Shown here: one piece after another, positions 18,456-28,270 of the stretch | How the letters are laid out: each line of letters begins with the position of its first letter | Numbering within the stretch: the stretch's first letter is position 1 | Assembly (NCBI RefSeq): GCF_003330725.1 | Contig: NZ_CP030840.1 | Location: 2,356,001-2,420,000, forward strand | Direction: 5' to 3' | Source of the DNA: Acidisarcina polymorpha | Lineage (GTDB): Bacteria; Acidobacteriota; Terriglobia; Terriglobales; Acidobacteriaceae | Length of the DNA stretch: 64,000 nt | Position numbers and translations under genes: made by a program | The notes under the pieces: model-generated | Databases searched by the model: none | Told to the model about the DNA's origin: nothing | Seen by the model: only the letters and a program-made list of their open reading frames with translations

Positions 18456-21400
18456 ATGAAAACGCGTTTTTGTTGGTTACTTCTCTTGGCAATCCTTCTT
18501 TCCTCCTCCACCATTCTGCTCGCCCAGGAACTCGCCGCCAGCTTGACCGGTAACGTCACCGACCCCTCGGGCGCTGTTATATCCGGCGCGACCGTCACCA
18601 TCTCCAACACCGGAATCAAAGGCGATACGAGGACCGCGACGTCCGACAGGAGTGGCAGCTATACCGTCACGAACCTCTCGCCGGGAACGTACACCATCAC
18701 CGTCACGGCGCCCGGCTTCGAAACGTTCACCGCCCCGAACGTTACCGTTTTCGTTGCCCAGAAGCGCACGGTCAACGCGCAGCTCTCCCCCGGCTCGATC
18801 GACCAGACCGTCACCGTACAGACAAATACGGTCGCTATCGAGACCTCAAGCAGTGAGCAGGCCGGCACGGTGAGCGGCACCCAGGTGCGGGAGCTCGAGC
18901 TTAGCAACCGCAACTTCGAGCAACTCGTCACCCTGCAGCCCGGCGTGGTCAGCGGCCTGGGCGATGAAACCGGCTTCGGATTGAATAACACCACCGCGCT
19001 ATCGGTGAACGGCGCCCGGAGCAGTTCCAACAACTGGAGCGTGGATGGTGCCGACATCAACGACAGCGGCTCGAATACCACCCTGCTCAACGTCCCCAGC
19101 GTTGACGCCATTCAGGAGTTCACTCTGGAACGCGGCTCCTATGACGCCGGTTACGGACGCAGCGGCGGCGGACAGGTCCTGGTCGCGACCAAGCAGGGAA
19201 CCAGCCAATTCCATGGCGATGTTTACGAGTTCGTCCGCAATAACATCTTCAATGCGAATACTTACTTCGGCAATCAGACGGGCACACCGCGCGGGATCGA
19301 GCGGTACAACAACTATGGCTTTACCCTGGGCGGTCCGCTTTACATTCCGAAGGTCTATAACGAAAGCCGAACGAAGACATTTTTCTTCTGGTCGGAAGAG
19401 TGGCGCAAGGTCAGCTCGCCGACGACCAATAGCGTGACCGCGCCCACTACGGCGCAATTGAATGGCATCGTCTCCGGCCAGGTAACGGGAGCGCCGGCCG
19501 GTTGCGTCACCTACGACGCAGCGACTAACGAAAGCACGATCAGCCCGGCCTGCTACAGCAAGAATGCTTCGGTCTATCTCACCAACGTCTTCGACCAGTT
19601 TCCGGCCAACAGCGGCGGCAACAATGTTTCGACCTTCTCGTCGCTGAACAATGTCCGGCAGGACATCGTGCGCATCGACCATAACTTTACCGACAAGATC
19701 CATTTCTTCGGGCGGGCCATTCAGGATGAGACCCCAGAGAACTTTCCGACTGGTCTTTTTGCGGGTTCGAACTATCCCGGCCTGGTGAACACTTCGGTGA
19801 ATGCGCCTGGCGAGAACGTGGTTGGCAATCTCACTTATGCGATCACGCCTAACATTGTGAACGAAGCCGAATTTGCCTATTCGCAAGGCGCGATCAATGC
19901 TTCGTTGACCGGCGTCGCCAACTCGCCTTCGGTATATAGCTCGCTCACCAACAACTTCGCGTATATAGACCCGTACGGACGCGTCCCCAGTATTACCTTT
20001 ACCGGTGGCACCATCACCGGTCTGAACCAGGGGAGCGCTCCGTATAACGAACGTAATCTCGACCGCACCTTCTTCGACAATCTCTCTCTTACTAGAGGCA
20101 AGCACACGGTGCGCGTCGGATACAGCGTTTCGCAAATGCTGAAGACGGAAAATGCTTCAGAAGGCGCACCCAGCTTCAACTTCAATACCTGGCAGGATTT
20201 TCTGCTCGGCAATGTCAGCACCTATTCGCAGGCCAGCCGCGATATCATTCCCGACCTTCACTACATCAACATGGAAGCCTACGGCCAGGACGACTGGAAG
20301 GTAAATCGGCGGCTGACCCTGAACCTCGGTCTGCGCTGGAGTTACTTTCCCTCTCCGACCGACGTGAAGAATACACTGAACAACTTTGTTCCGAGCCTCT
20401 ATAACCCAGCTGCCGCTCCCGCCATCGACGCCGGCGGCAACTTTGTCGCCGGACAAGCGATCACTCCCGCGACCTACACGAATGGGCTCATCTTCCCCGC
20501 CGGCTCGGCCTGCACTCAAGCCCAGGCCATCTCGCCGCAGGTCACGTGCTCTCCCTACGGCGGTCGGGTCAATCCGAATTCGAACCTCAACTTTGGACCG
20601 CGCGTAGGGTTCGCGCTCGATGTCTTCGGCAACAGCAAGACGTCGCTCCGCGGCGGCTTCGGTACTTTCTATGACCGCACCTTGAACGGGATCTGGGAAC
20701 AGAATGCTTTCACCGATCCTCCGCTGGTTCAAACGGCGACGGTCAACAACACCAGCTTTGACAACCCCTTGGCAGGGACCTCGGCGGTCTCGCTCGGGCC
20801 AAACCGCCTGACTACTACCGGTACGCCTAGTTTCAAGGTGCCGTCTTACGCCGACTACAACCTCTCAGTACAGCAAGAGGTCGAGCCAGGCACGGTGCTC
20901 GAAATCGCCTATGTCGGTTCGACGGGACGTCACCTGCTCGGGGAACTCGACCTGAATCAACCCACCCTCGCCGCCCGGGCCGCCAATCCAACCGTTAACG
21001 TCAATGCGGTCAGGCCTTACTTGGGATACTCCTACTTCGAAGCGCGTATTCCCGGCTTCACGAGCAACTACAGCTCGCTGCAGGTGACCGTGAACCATCG
21101 CGTCACTCGCGGCCTTACCGCCGGTATCGCCTATACCTGGTCAAAGATTCTAACCACCCAGGCGAACGATCGAGGCGGCGCCAATACCGACACCTACAAT
21201 CCAAAGCTGGATTACGGTCCCTCTTCGTCCAGCTCCAACAACACCACCGGCAATACACCTCAAGTCTTCATTGCCAACTATGTCTACCAACTGCCGTTCT
21301 TCGCGGAACAGCATGGATGGACCGGACACATTCTGGGTGGATGGGAAGTCTCCGGAATCACCACCTTCGAATCCGGAAAGTCGACGACCGTAACTCAAGC

Positions 21401-21866
21401 CGCCGATCCCTTCGCCTGTACGGTCAATGGGGCCAATACCACCGGACTAGACCCCAACGCCTGCGAGGCTGGAAGCGCCGCAGGCACCTACCCCGGCGGC
21501 CTCGGCATCAGCACGCCGAATGCGGATATTGCTCCTCGCGCCGACTTGATCTCGAATATCAAGCTCACCAAGACGCAGGCACAGTGGTTCACCACTTCGT
21601 CTTTTGCTCCCGCAGTCGGCCATTTCGGCTCCGCCCGCAACGGCATCTTCCTCGGACCCGGCTATGAGAACTGGGACCTTGGAGCGATCAAGAATATCCA
21701 ACTCAGCGAGCGCTTCAAGTTCCAATTCCGCGGCGAGTTCTTCAACGCCTTCAACCACACCAACTTCTCGGCAGTCGATACCGGGCTGAACGACACCAGC
21801 TTCGGTCAAATCACCGCAACCCATCTGCCCCGCCGCATTCAACTCGGGGCCAAGCTGTACTTCTAG
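18456..21866 (+). CDS. Oar-like TonB-dependent outer-membrane receptor 2
   Basis: A 1136-residue exported protein with a clean signal peptide (FCWLLLLAILLSSSTILLAQE). Residues about 28-110 form the carboxypeptidase-regulatory-like domain (SLTGNVTDPSGAVISGATV). The plug (RNFEQLVTLQPGV, NNWSVDGADINDSG, GRSGGGQVLVATKQGTSQFHG) and barrel follow, with the terminal aromatic strand IQLGAKLYF. Its position before an esterase, an alpha-galactosidase and a uronate-type gene set suggests uptake of plant-derived oligosaccharides; this is inference from context. It has a strong promoter with an operator upstream and a strong terminator downstream, so it is probably monocistronic. Confidence 0.92.
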   Translation: MKTRFCWLLLLAILLSSSTILLAQELAASLTGNVTDPSGAVISGATVTISNTGIKGDTRTATSDRSGSYTVTNLSPGTYTITVTAPGFETFTAPNVTVFVAQKRTVNAQLSPGSIDQTVTVQTNTVAIETSSSEQAGTVSGTQVRELELSNRNFEQLVTLQPGVVSGLGDETGFGLNNTTALSVNGARSSSNNWSVDGADINDSGSNTTLLNVPSVDAIQEFTLERGSYDAGYGRSGGGQVLVATKQGTSQFHGDVYEFVRNNIFNANTYFGNQTGTPRGIERYNNYGFTLGGPLYIPKVYNESRTKTFFFWSEEWRKVSSPTTNSVTAPTTAQLNGIVSGQVTGAPAGCVTYDAATNESTISPACYSKNASVYLTNVFDQFPANSGGNNVSTFSSLNNVRQDIVRIDHNFTDKIHFFGRAIQDETPENFPTGLFAGSNYPGLVNTSVNAPGENVVGNLTYAITPNIVNEAEFAYSQGAINASLTGVANSPSVYSSLTNNFAYIDPYGRVPSITFTGGTITGLNQGSAPYNERNLDRTFFDNLSLTRGKHTVRVGYSVSQMLKTENASEGAPSFNFNTWQDFLLGNVSTYSQASRDIIPDLHYINMEAYGQDDWKVNRRLTLNLGLRWSYFPSPTDVKNTLNNFVPSLYNPAAAPAIDAGGNFVAGQAITPATYTNGLIFPAGSACTQAQAISPQVTCSPYGGRVNPNSNLNFGPRVGFALDVFGNSKTSLRGGFGTFYDRTLNGIWEQNAFTDPPLVQTATVNNTSFDNPLAGTSAVSLGPNRLTTTGTPSFKVPSYADYNLSVQQEVEPGTVLEIAYVGSTGRHLLGELDLNQPTLAARAANPTVNVNAVRPYLGYSYFEARIPGFTSNYSSLQVTVNHRVTRGLTAGIAYTWSKILTTQANDRGGANTDTYNPKLDYGPSSSSSNNTTGNTPQVFIANYVYQLPFFAEQHGWTGHILGGWEVSGITTFESGKSTTVTQAADPFACTVNGANTTGLDPNACEAGSAAGTYPGGLGISTPNADIAPRADLISNIKLTKTQAQWFTTSSFAPAVGHFGSARNGIFLGPGYENWDLGAIKNIQLSERFKFQFRGEFFNAFNHTNFSAVDTGLNDTSFGQITATHLPRRIQLGAKLYF

Positions 21867-21898
21867 CAACTTTCGATTGAGAAAAGACGCAAACTTCT

Positions 21899-21940
21899 TG
21901 CTGCGGCGCTATCGGCGCCGCAGCATTTTTCTTTTATTTT
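21899..21940 (+). terminator. Rho-independent terminator after TonB receptor 2
   Basis: Perfect 11-bp stem (TGCTGCGGCGC and GCGCCGCAGCA, arms 21899-21909 and 21915-21925), five-base loop, followed by TTTTTCTTTTATTTT. It is a textbook intrinsic terminator 33 bases after the receptor stop. Confidence 0.9.
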
Positions 21941-21978
21941 CACGCGGTCAGGAATTCGATCGCGGTTGCGCTTTCGCT

Positions 21979-22923
21979 CTAAGCCGCCGGCTCCCGCTTC
22001 TCAATGCCCTCGCCGACCGGTCCCTGGTGATGCAGTTCTCGATTAAGCCAGACAATCATTTGCCGCTCCCAATCCGGGTCGCCGGGAAGCTTGTACCAGC
22101 CGCCGGTGCCATGATGTCCGCCAGGAATTCGAATGATTTCTGAGCTCACCCCGACGTTCTTCAGAGCGGCATCGAGATTGGTCGCCTCGGTAAATGGAAT
22201 GTACTCATCCTTATCTCCCAGGATCTGCAGAAATGGGGGCGCGTGCTTCGATACATACGTGATCGGAGACGCCGCGCGCAGCGCGGCTGCCTCACCCTCC
22301 TTCTGAATCAGCGGGTCGAGCAGCGCATGAACGTTGGCGTTGAGCGGAACGGTGGCGAAGCTGCTCTGCGCAAAGAGTGTCACCACGGCCTGCACCTCAG
22401 AGCTTTCGCGGTCTACGGGGTCGGCCGCGTGCGGGTCGCCCTTCTCGCCTCGCAGCCCCGCCATGTTGCTCAGAAAGCCGCCAGCCGATCCGCCGACCAG
22501 AGCAATCTCGTTCGGCTCGGCATTCCAGCGTTTTGCGTTGTAGCGCAAGTAGCGAATGGCTCGTTGAACATCCTCGACCATCGCCGGATAGGGGTACTTC
22601 GGGGCCAGACGATAGTTGATGGCGAAGACGGCGTAGCCCGCTGGCGCCAGGAAGTCGGCGCAATACGCCTCGCTCCCATTACGGCTGGTCCCACCGATGT
22701 AGCCGCCGCCATGAATGATGATCGCGATGGGATGGGGGCCGTCGCCCTTGGGCGCGTAGTAATCCATCGTCAAGGGCTCGCCACTCGCCTCTCCATACAC
22801 CAGGTTGCTGTCCGTCGGCGTACGCGTGTTCTGCGCCAGCAGAGCAGGAGATGGCGGGGCAGGAGACAGCAGAACCAGACACAGGCCGGCGAACAGGATC
22901 AGCTTAGATTTAGGGGTCATCAT
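21979..22923 (-). CDS. Exported alpha/beta-hydrolase esterase (BD-FAE/acetylesterase-like)
   Basis: About 314 residues. A signal peptide (LILFAGLCLVLLSPAPPSPALLA) precedes an alpha/beta hydrolase with the oxyanion motif IIHGGGYIGG, nucleophile motif GGSAGG, acid in LGDKDEYIPF and His in PGGHHGTGG. This is the carbohydrate-esterase style fold seen in acetyl- and feruloyl-esterases. GAGGAG precedes the chosen ATG. It is divergent from the GH27 gene and convergent with TonB receptor 2, fitting a role in trimming ester groups from glycans before uptake, though the substrate is inferred only from context. Confidence 0.82.
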   Translation of the reverse strand: MMTPKSKLILFAGLCLVLLSPAPPSPALLAQNTRTPTDSNLVYGEASGEPLTMDYYAPKGDGPHPIAIIIHGGGYIGGTSRNGSEAYCADFLAPAGYAVFAINYRLAPKYPYPAMVEDVQRAIRYLRYNAKRWNAEPNEIALVGGSAGGFLSNMAGLRGEKGDPHAADPVDRESSEVQAVVTLFAQSSFATVPLNANVHALLDPLIQKEGEAAALRAASPITYVSKHAPPFLQILGDKDEYIPFTEATNLDAALKNVGVSSEIIRIPGGHHGTGGWYKLPGDPDWERQMIVWLNRELHHQGPVGEGIEKREPAA

Positions 22924-23185
22924 GAAGGCATCGTGCTCCTCTTGGGGAGAGTGTGGCAAGCCCGGACGCGACGGGCGGTTCGATCATTCGGCGCCCATCA
23001 GGAACGCCGATGCAATCGTATACAATCCCTCTTGCTTCCACATTGGACGGTTTTGCGGTGGCTAATCATTAGTGCACGGTAGTCGAAGAGCAGCCGCAAG
23101 ATCACGGCGGCTCGCGACGATCATGCCTTTTCCGTGCTCCACATCAACACACATCATGTGGAGGGGGCGAGAGAAGAGAGGGATC

Positions 23186-24715
23186 ATGCAGAGAAACCGA
23201 TTTGTTAGAGAGTGGGCGGCTGCCAACGCTCTGATCATCGCTGTACTCGCCGCGGGGTCGATGCTGTCGCAAGCCGCATTCGCGCAGACGCTCGCAGGCA
23301 AATGGGCCGCTACTGACCGCGTCATGGATAACGGCGAGCCGCACAAGATGGTCCTCGATCTGCAGCAATCCGGCGACAAGATCAGCGGAACTCTGGCCAC
23401 GAACAGCAACTCGATTGCCCTGAACGGCACGGCGACGGGAAAGCATTTCGAGTTATTCAGCGCGCGGGACCCTAAGAAGCCATTCCTGGTGGGCGACCTG
23501 AATGGCGGTGAGCTACACCTTGTCATTCGCGACCGGGATACGGTGGTGGCCAAGCCGGCGACCGCAGCCGATGAAATCCCCAAGGTTGAGTACATCGAGC
23601 CGCCAACATCGCTGCACACCGTTGCTTCGAATGGATTGGCTAAAACGCCGCCCATGGGTTGGAACAGCTGGAACAAGTTCGCGGGCAAGATCGATGACGC
23701 AACTGTACGGGCCATCGCGGATGCCATGGTGTCGAGCGGCATGCGGGACGCCGGCTACATCTATGTGAATATCGACGACACCTGGCAAGGAGTGCGTGAC
23801 GCTCAGGGAGTCTTGCAGCCGAACCACAAATTTCCCGACATGAAGGCGCTGTCGGACTATGTGCATTCGAAGGGGCTGAAGCTGGGCATCTACTCCTCGC
23901 CCGGGCCGCGGACCTGCGCCGGCTACCCTGGCAGCTATGGACACGAAGAGCTCGATGCGAAGACCTGGGCCGGCTGGGGCATCGATTACGTGAAGTACGA
24001 CTGGTGCAGCGCGAGGACCATCTACAAAGAGTCGGATCTGCATGCCGTCTATCAGAAGATGGGAGACGCGCTGGCGGCGAGCGGCCGTCCGATGGTCTTT
24101 AGCCTTTGCGAGTACGGATGGGGCCAGGTAGAGAAATGGGGTCCCGAAGTCGGCGGCAACCTGTGGCGGACAACCGGCGACATCCGTGACGAGTGGTCGA
24201 GCATGATCGAGAACGTCGAGAAGCAAGTGCCCACCGCACCATACGCGGGCCCCGGCCGCTGGAACGACCCCGATATGCTCGAAGTCGGGAACGGGCACAT
24301 GACCGATGACGAATACCGCACCCACATGAGTCTGTGGGCGCTGGTCGCGTCTCCTTTACTCGCGGGCAACGACATTCGCGATATGTCGAGCGAGACCAAA
24401 GCAATCTTGTTGAACAAGGAAGTGATCGCAATCGATCAGGACGCATTAGGCAAACAAGCCTCGCCGGTCAAGAGCGGCGATCTCGAAACCTGGATCAAGC
24501 CGCTGGCCGATGGCAGTGTCGCCGTCGGTGTTGTCAACCTCGGATCCTCCTCGGCCGCCGCAACCGTCAAGGCAAGGGATCTAGGACTCACCGGCGAGGT
24601 CAAAACAGCCCGGGATGTCTGGTCTCACACTGATGTCAGCTTCAAAGGAAACACCTACACCGCTACCCTACCCAGTCACGGTGCACTCTTATTGCGAGTC
24701 TCCGCAGGGAAGTAG
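23186..24715 (+). CDS. GH27 alpha-galactosidase, exported
   Basis: About 509 residues with a signal peptide (ANALIIAVLAAGSMLSQAAFAQ). A small N-terminal beta domain (about 27-125, WAATDRVMDNGEPHK...) precedes the GH27 TIM barrel, which starts at TPPMGWNSWNKF. The nucleophile Asp lies in YVKYDWCS (about 272) and the acid/base motif in RWNDPDML (about 360). A C-terminal beta domain follows. The enzyme removes terminal alpha-galactosyl groups from plant galacto-oligosaccharides or galactomannan in the periplasm. A longer frame adds 38 Arg-rich residues and is not chosen. The LarA-like gene follows 144 bases later. Confidence 0.92.
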   Translation: MQRNRFVREWAAANALIIAVLAAGSMLSQAAFAQTLAGKWAATDRVMDNGEPHKMVLDLQQSGDKISGTLATNSNSIALNGTATGKHFELFSARDPKKPFLVGDLNGGELHLVIRDRDTVVAKPATAADEIPKVEYIEPPTSLHTVASNGLAKTPPMGWNSWNKFAGKIDDATVRAIADAMVSSGMRDAGYIYVNIDDTWQGVRDAQGVLQPNHKFPDMKALSDYVHSKGLKLGIYSSPGPRTCAGYPGSYGHEELDAKTWAGWGIDYVKYDWCSARTIYKESDLHAVYQKMGDALAASGRPMVFSLCEYGWGQVEKWGPEVGGNLWRTTGDIRDEWSSMIENVEKQVPTAPYAGPGRWNDPDMLEVGNGHMTDDEYRTHMSLWALVASPLLAGNDIRDMSSETKAILLNKEVIAIDQDALGKQASPVKSGDLETWIKPLADGSVAVGVVNLGSSSAAATVKARDLGLTGEVKTARDVWSHTDVSFKGNTYTATLPSHGALLLRVSAGK

Positions 24716-24859
24716 GGCCTCAAGCCGCCAGGGGTTGCCAAAAGCTATGCTGGAATTCAACCTCCCCAAGTTCAGGTTTATCCTGATCCAGACCGGTATG
24801 TTTCGCAAGCGCCCACAATGCGCCTGCCGCTCCCGGATTCTTCAAGGGGAGTTGGCAAA

Positions 24860-26128
24860 ATGAGTCTTTATTGCGCCATTGGCAGCCCCACGACCGAGTT
24901 ATCGTCACAGCAACTGCAAGCTTTGCTCTCTGAAGGCCTAGCCAAGCTCGGAGAGCGCCGCCGCGTGCTGGCTGTGCCTCCCGACGAGACCCGCTCCCAT
25001 TCACGGGCCGGCGAACTGACCCGCTACGTCTGGGACTATTTCGGCGACCGGCTGCAGGCGATTCTTCCCGCGCTCGGCACCCACTCGGCCATGCGGCCCG
25101 AACAGCTCGACCGCATGTTCACTGGCGTTCCTCATGAGTTGTTCCGCGTCCATCATTGGCGAACCGATATCGAGACGCTTGGGGAGGTTCCGGCGGAATT
25201 TATCCGCGAGCAGTCCGAAGGCAAGCTCGAGTATTCCTGGCCGGCGCAGGTCAACACGCTGATCACGCGCGGCGGATTCGATCTGGTGCTGTCGATCGGG
25301 CAGGTCGTCCCACATGAAGTAATTGGGATGGCCAACTACAACAAAAATATTTTGATCGGGACCGGCGGCGGAGAAGGTATCAACCGCAGTCACTATCTTG
25401 GCGCCGTCTACGGCATGGAGCGCATCATGGGACGCGCCGACAACCCGGTGCGCGCCGTGCTCAACTATGCGTCCGACCACTTTCTAGGGGGATTGCCCAT
25501 CGTCTATGTTCTCACCGTCGTCGGCCGCGCGGAGGATGGACGACTCGCGGTGCGCGGGCTCTTCATCGGCGACGATGCGGAGTGTTTCTACCGCGCCGCC
25601 GAGTTGAGCCTCAAGGTCAACTTCGAGGTGCTCGAGGAGCCGATCCGGAAGGCGGTCGTCTTTCTCGATCCACATGAATTTCACAGTACCTGGCTGGGCA
25701 ACAAAGCCGTCTATCGAACCCGCATGGCACTGGCCGATGGCGCGGAGCTGATCATTCTGGCTCCCGGCGTCAAGGAGTTTGGCGAGGACAAGACGATCGA
25801 CGCGCTGATCCGGAAGTACGGATATCACGGAACTCCAGCGACGGTTGCGGCGGTGAAGGCAAATCCCGATCTCGCCAACGAACTAAGTGCCGCGGCGCAT
25901 CTCATTCACGGCTCCTCCGAAGGCCGTTTCACGATCACCTGGTGCCCCGGCCATCTCACCCGGGAGGAAGTTGAAGGCGTTGGCTTTGAGTATCGTGATC
26001 TCAAAACCATGCTCTCTCGCTACAATCCAGAGAGACTCCAGCACGGCTACAACCGAGTCGACGGAGAAGACGTTTTCTTTATCGCCAACCCCGGGCTGGG
26101 TTTGTGGGCGTACCGCGATAAGTTGTGA
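24860..26128 (+). CDS. LarA-family (DUF2088) nickel-pincer racemase/epimerase homologue
   Basis: A 422-residue cytoplasmic protein. Recalled key residues of Lactiplantibacillus plantarum LarA (His108, His174, Lys184, His200) have counterparts: His in LPALGTHSAM; His in VVPHEV; Lys in NYNKNIL exactly 10 residues later; and His in INRSHYLG 16 residues after that Lys. The two last spacings match LarA exactly, so binding of the nickel-pincer nucleotide and hydride transfer at an alpha-hydroxy acid carbon are likely. Cotranscription with UxaE and an SDR points to a sugar acid, not lactate, as substrate. LarB/C/E cofactor genes are not in the window. AGGGGA precedes the chosen ATG. Confidence 0.85.
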   Translation: MSLYCAIGSPTTELSSQQLQALLSEGLAKLGERRRVLAVPPDETRSHSRAGELTRYVWDYFGDRLQAILPALGTHSAMRPEQLDRMFTGVPHELFRVHHWRTDIETLGEVPAEFIREQSEGKLEYSWPAQVNTLITRGGFDLVLSIGQVVPHEVIGMANYNKNILIGTGGGEGINRSHYLGAVYGMERIMGRADNPVRAVLNYASDHFLGGLPIVYVLTVVGRAEDGRLAVRGLFIGDDAECFYRAAELSLKVNFEVLEEPIRKAVVFLDPHEFHSTWLGNKAVYRTRMALADGAELIILAPGVKEFGEDKTIDALIRKYGYHGTPATVAAVKANPDLANELSAAAHLIHGSSEGRFTITWCPGHLTREEVEGVGFEYRDLKTMLSRYNPERLQHGYNRVDGEDVFFIANPGLGLWAYRDKL

Positions 26129-26145
26129 AATGAGGGACATCTAGA

Positions 26146-27411
26146 ATGGCAAGTGGAGCAATGAAGCTTAGCAAATATTCCATCGGAACCGGCGACCGGT
26201 TCGGGCATCAGGCAAAGGCGCAGTTGCAAGCGTGCGTCCAGGCGCTCGACCGCGGGACCGAGATAGCGCCTGTCTGGAACAAGTCGAATCGCGAACACAC
26301 CATCATCGGGTCGGAGCCGGATTCAACTCGACGCGCGGCCGATGAGGCGGTCCAAGCACTGCATTGGGAAAAGGCTTACTTCTGCGACGCCGACCATATC
26401 ACTCTCCAGACCGTGGAACGGTATCTCGCGCCATGCGATTTCTACACCATCGACGTTGCCGATGCGATCGGCAAGCCCGCGCCTGCCGCGGCGATCGAGG
26501 CCTTTGTCAAACGTCACCCCGAGCTGCTGGGTCAGATTCAGTTGGAGGGCATTGAGGAAAGCTTCGCAATTACACCCGAAGACCTGCAGCAGACTGGTGA
26601 AAAATTTCTAGCGGCAGTGAAACAGGCGGGCGAGGTCTATCGCAAGATCGAGGGTGCGAAGGGCAAAGGCAACTTCGTTCCCGAAGTCTCGATGGACGAG
26701 ACCGACCGCGCGCAAAGTCCGGTTGAGCTGCTGATCATTCTCGCGGCCATTGCCGACGAGGGCATCCCGATTCAAACGATTGCTCCCAAGTTCAGCGGCC
26801 GGTTCAACAAGGGAGTGGATTATGTCGGCAACGTAGGCCAGTTCGAACGCGAGATGGCGCTCGATATAGCGGCCATCGCCTACGCGGTACGCCAGTACGG
26901 ATTGCCCGAAAATCTCAAACTGAGCGTGCATTCCGGCAGCGACAAGTTCTCGATTTATCCGGCGATACGCGCGAACATGCAGCGGTTCGATGCAGGCGTC
27001 CACCTGAAAACCGCCGGGACCACATGGCTAGAAGAGCTCATTGGCCTGGCCGAGTCGGGCGGCGATGGCCTGGCCCTGGCCAAGGAGATTTATGCGGAGG
27101 CTTTCGCACACCGCGAAGAGCTGTGCGCGCCGTACGCGACGGTGATCGACATCGATCCAGCGAAGCTGCCGTCGCCGCAGGAGGTTGCGGGATGGTCTTC
27201 GGAGCAGTACACGTCGGCGCTGCGCCATGTCCCGAACTCTGCGGCTTATAACAGCAGCTTCCGGCAACTGCTTCATGTCGGCTTCAAGGTAGCTGCCAAG
27301 CTAGGCCGCCGATATCTTGATCTGCTCGAAGCCAACGAGGCGATCATCGCTCGGAATGTGACGGAGAATCTCTACGACCGGCACATCGTTCCCGTCTTCC
27401 TGGGCAAGTAG
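26146..27411 (+). CDS. uxaE: Tagaturonate epimerase family protein (UxaE)
   Basis: The 421-residue protein matches the UxaE family in length and in its core segments (YSIGTGDRFGHQ, FYTIDVADAIG, TIAPKFSGRFNKGVDYVGN, LKLSVHSGSDKFSIYP). UxaE, first described in Thermotoga maritima, interconverts D-tagaturonate and D-fructuronate in hexuronate catabolism. Conserved His, Asp and Lys residues in SVHSGSDKF are likely active-site residues. The gene begins 17 bases after the LarA-like stop with GAGGG in range, and an SDR gene follows after 66 bases, so the three form an operon. Galacturonate from pectin is the probable source. Confidence 0.88.
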   Translation: MASGAMKLSKYSIGTGDRFGHQAKAQLQACVQALDRGTEIAPVWNKSNREHTIIGSEPDSTRRAADEAVQALHWEKAYFCDADHITLQTVERYLAPCDFYTIDVADAIGKPAPAAAIEAFVKRHPELLGQIQLEGIEESFAITPEDLQQTGEKFLAAVKQAGEVYRKIEGAKGKGNFVPEVSMDETDRAQSPVELLIILAAIADEGIPIQTIAPKFSGRFNKGVDYVGNVGQFEREMALDIAAIAYAVRQYGLPENLKLSVHSGSDKFSIYPAIRANMQRFDAGVHLKTAGTTWLEELIGLAESGGDGLALAKEIYAEAFAHREELCAPYATVIDIDPAKLPSPQEVAGWSSEQYTSALRHVPNSAAYNSSFRQLLHVGFKVAAKLGRRYLDLLEANEAIIARNVTENLYDRHIVPVFLGK

Positions 27412-27477
27412 CCCGGGACAATGTTTCTAGAGAATGCCGGCCGCCGGTAGTATCGCCTTAAACGTAATGGAGAAAGA

Positions 27478-28251
27478 ATGACCGACATTTTTAGCCTTCA
27501 CGGAAAAACCGCGGTAGTCCTCGGCGGCACCTCCGGTATTGGCCGCACGTTGAGTCTGGGCCTGGCCGATGCCGGGGCCGATGTCATCGCCTCGGCCAGG
27601 CGGCAGCAGCAGGTGGAGGAGACGGCCGACGAGATCGAGCAGCGCGGACGCAAGAGCCTGCGCCTGACTGCCGACATGAGCGATCGCGGCTCGCTCGAAA
27701 GGCTGCTCGCTGCTACTCTCGATGCTTTTGGAGACGTGCACATCCTCATCAACTGTGCCGGAAGGATCAAGCGCACGCCGACCCTTACGATGCCTGAAGA
27801 CGAGTGGGCAAGCATTATCGACACCAACCTGACCGGGACGCTGCGTTCCTGCCAGATCTTTGGCGCACATATGCTGGAGCGCGGCTACGGGCGCATCGTC
27901 AACATCGCTTCGCTGAACAGCTTTGTCGCGCTCAACGAAGTCGCCGCTTATGCTGCCAGCAAGTCAGGGGTCGTCTCGCTGACGCGTTCGCTTGCGGTTG
28001 AGTGGTCCCGACAGGGGGTTACGGTGAACGCGATCGCTCCCGGCGTCTTCCGCACTGCGCTGAATGCCGACCTGCTGGATAACACTCCGCGCGGCAAGGA
28101 GCTGCTCATGCGGACCCCGATGGGCCGCTTCGGCAAGACGGAAGAGCTGGTCGGCGCAGCGGTGTATCTCGCCTCCGACGCCTCGTCCTTTGTAACCGGG
28201 CAGACCTTGGTCGTCGACGGAGGCTTCCTGGCCAGCGGAGTCAACCAGTAG
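27478..28251 (+). CDS. KduD-like short-chain dehydrogenase
   Basis: A 257-residue classical SDR. The cofactor motif GGTSGIGR is near residue 18, NCAG near 91, catalytic Ser in NIASLNSF and Tyr/Lys in YAASKSG. SDRs of this subgroup (KduD, gluconate 5-dehydrogenase, fructuronate reductase types) act on keto sugar acids. With UxaE and the LarA homologue upstream it probably reduces or oxidises the keto acid produced there; fructuronate to mannonate is one option. AGGAGA-like GGAGAAAG precedes the ATG. It ends convergently with the thioesterase gene. Confidence 0.85.
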   Translation: MTDIFSLHGKTAVVLGGTSGIGRTLSLGLADAGADVIASARRQQQVEETADEIEQRGRKSLRLTADMSDRGSLERLLAATLDAFGDVHILINCAGRIKRTPTLTMPEDEWASIIDTNLTGTLRSCQIFGAHMLERGYGRIVNIASLNSFVALNEVAAYAASKSGVVSLTRSLAVEWSRQGVTVNAIAPGVFRTALNADLLDNTPRGKELLMRTPMGRFGKTEELVGAAVYLASDASSFVTGQTLVVDGGFLASGVNQ

Positions 28252-28270
28252 AGCCGAGTCGCTTCGATGC

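Noticed and set aside
18999-20135. 378-codon minus-strand frame opposite TonB receptor 2
   Set aside because: Antisense of a well-supported receptor; Val/Arg/Asp-rich shadow without motifs.
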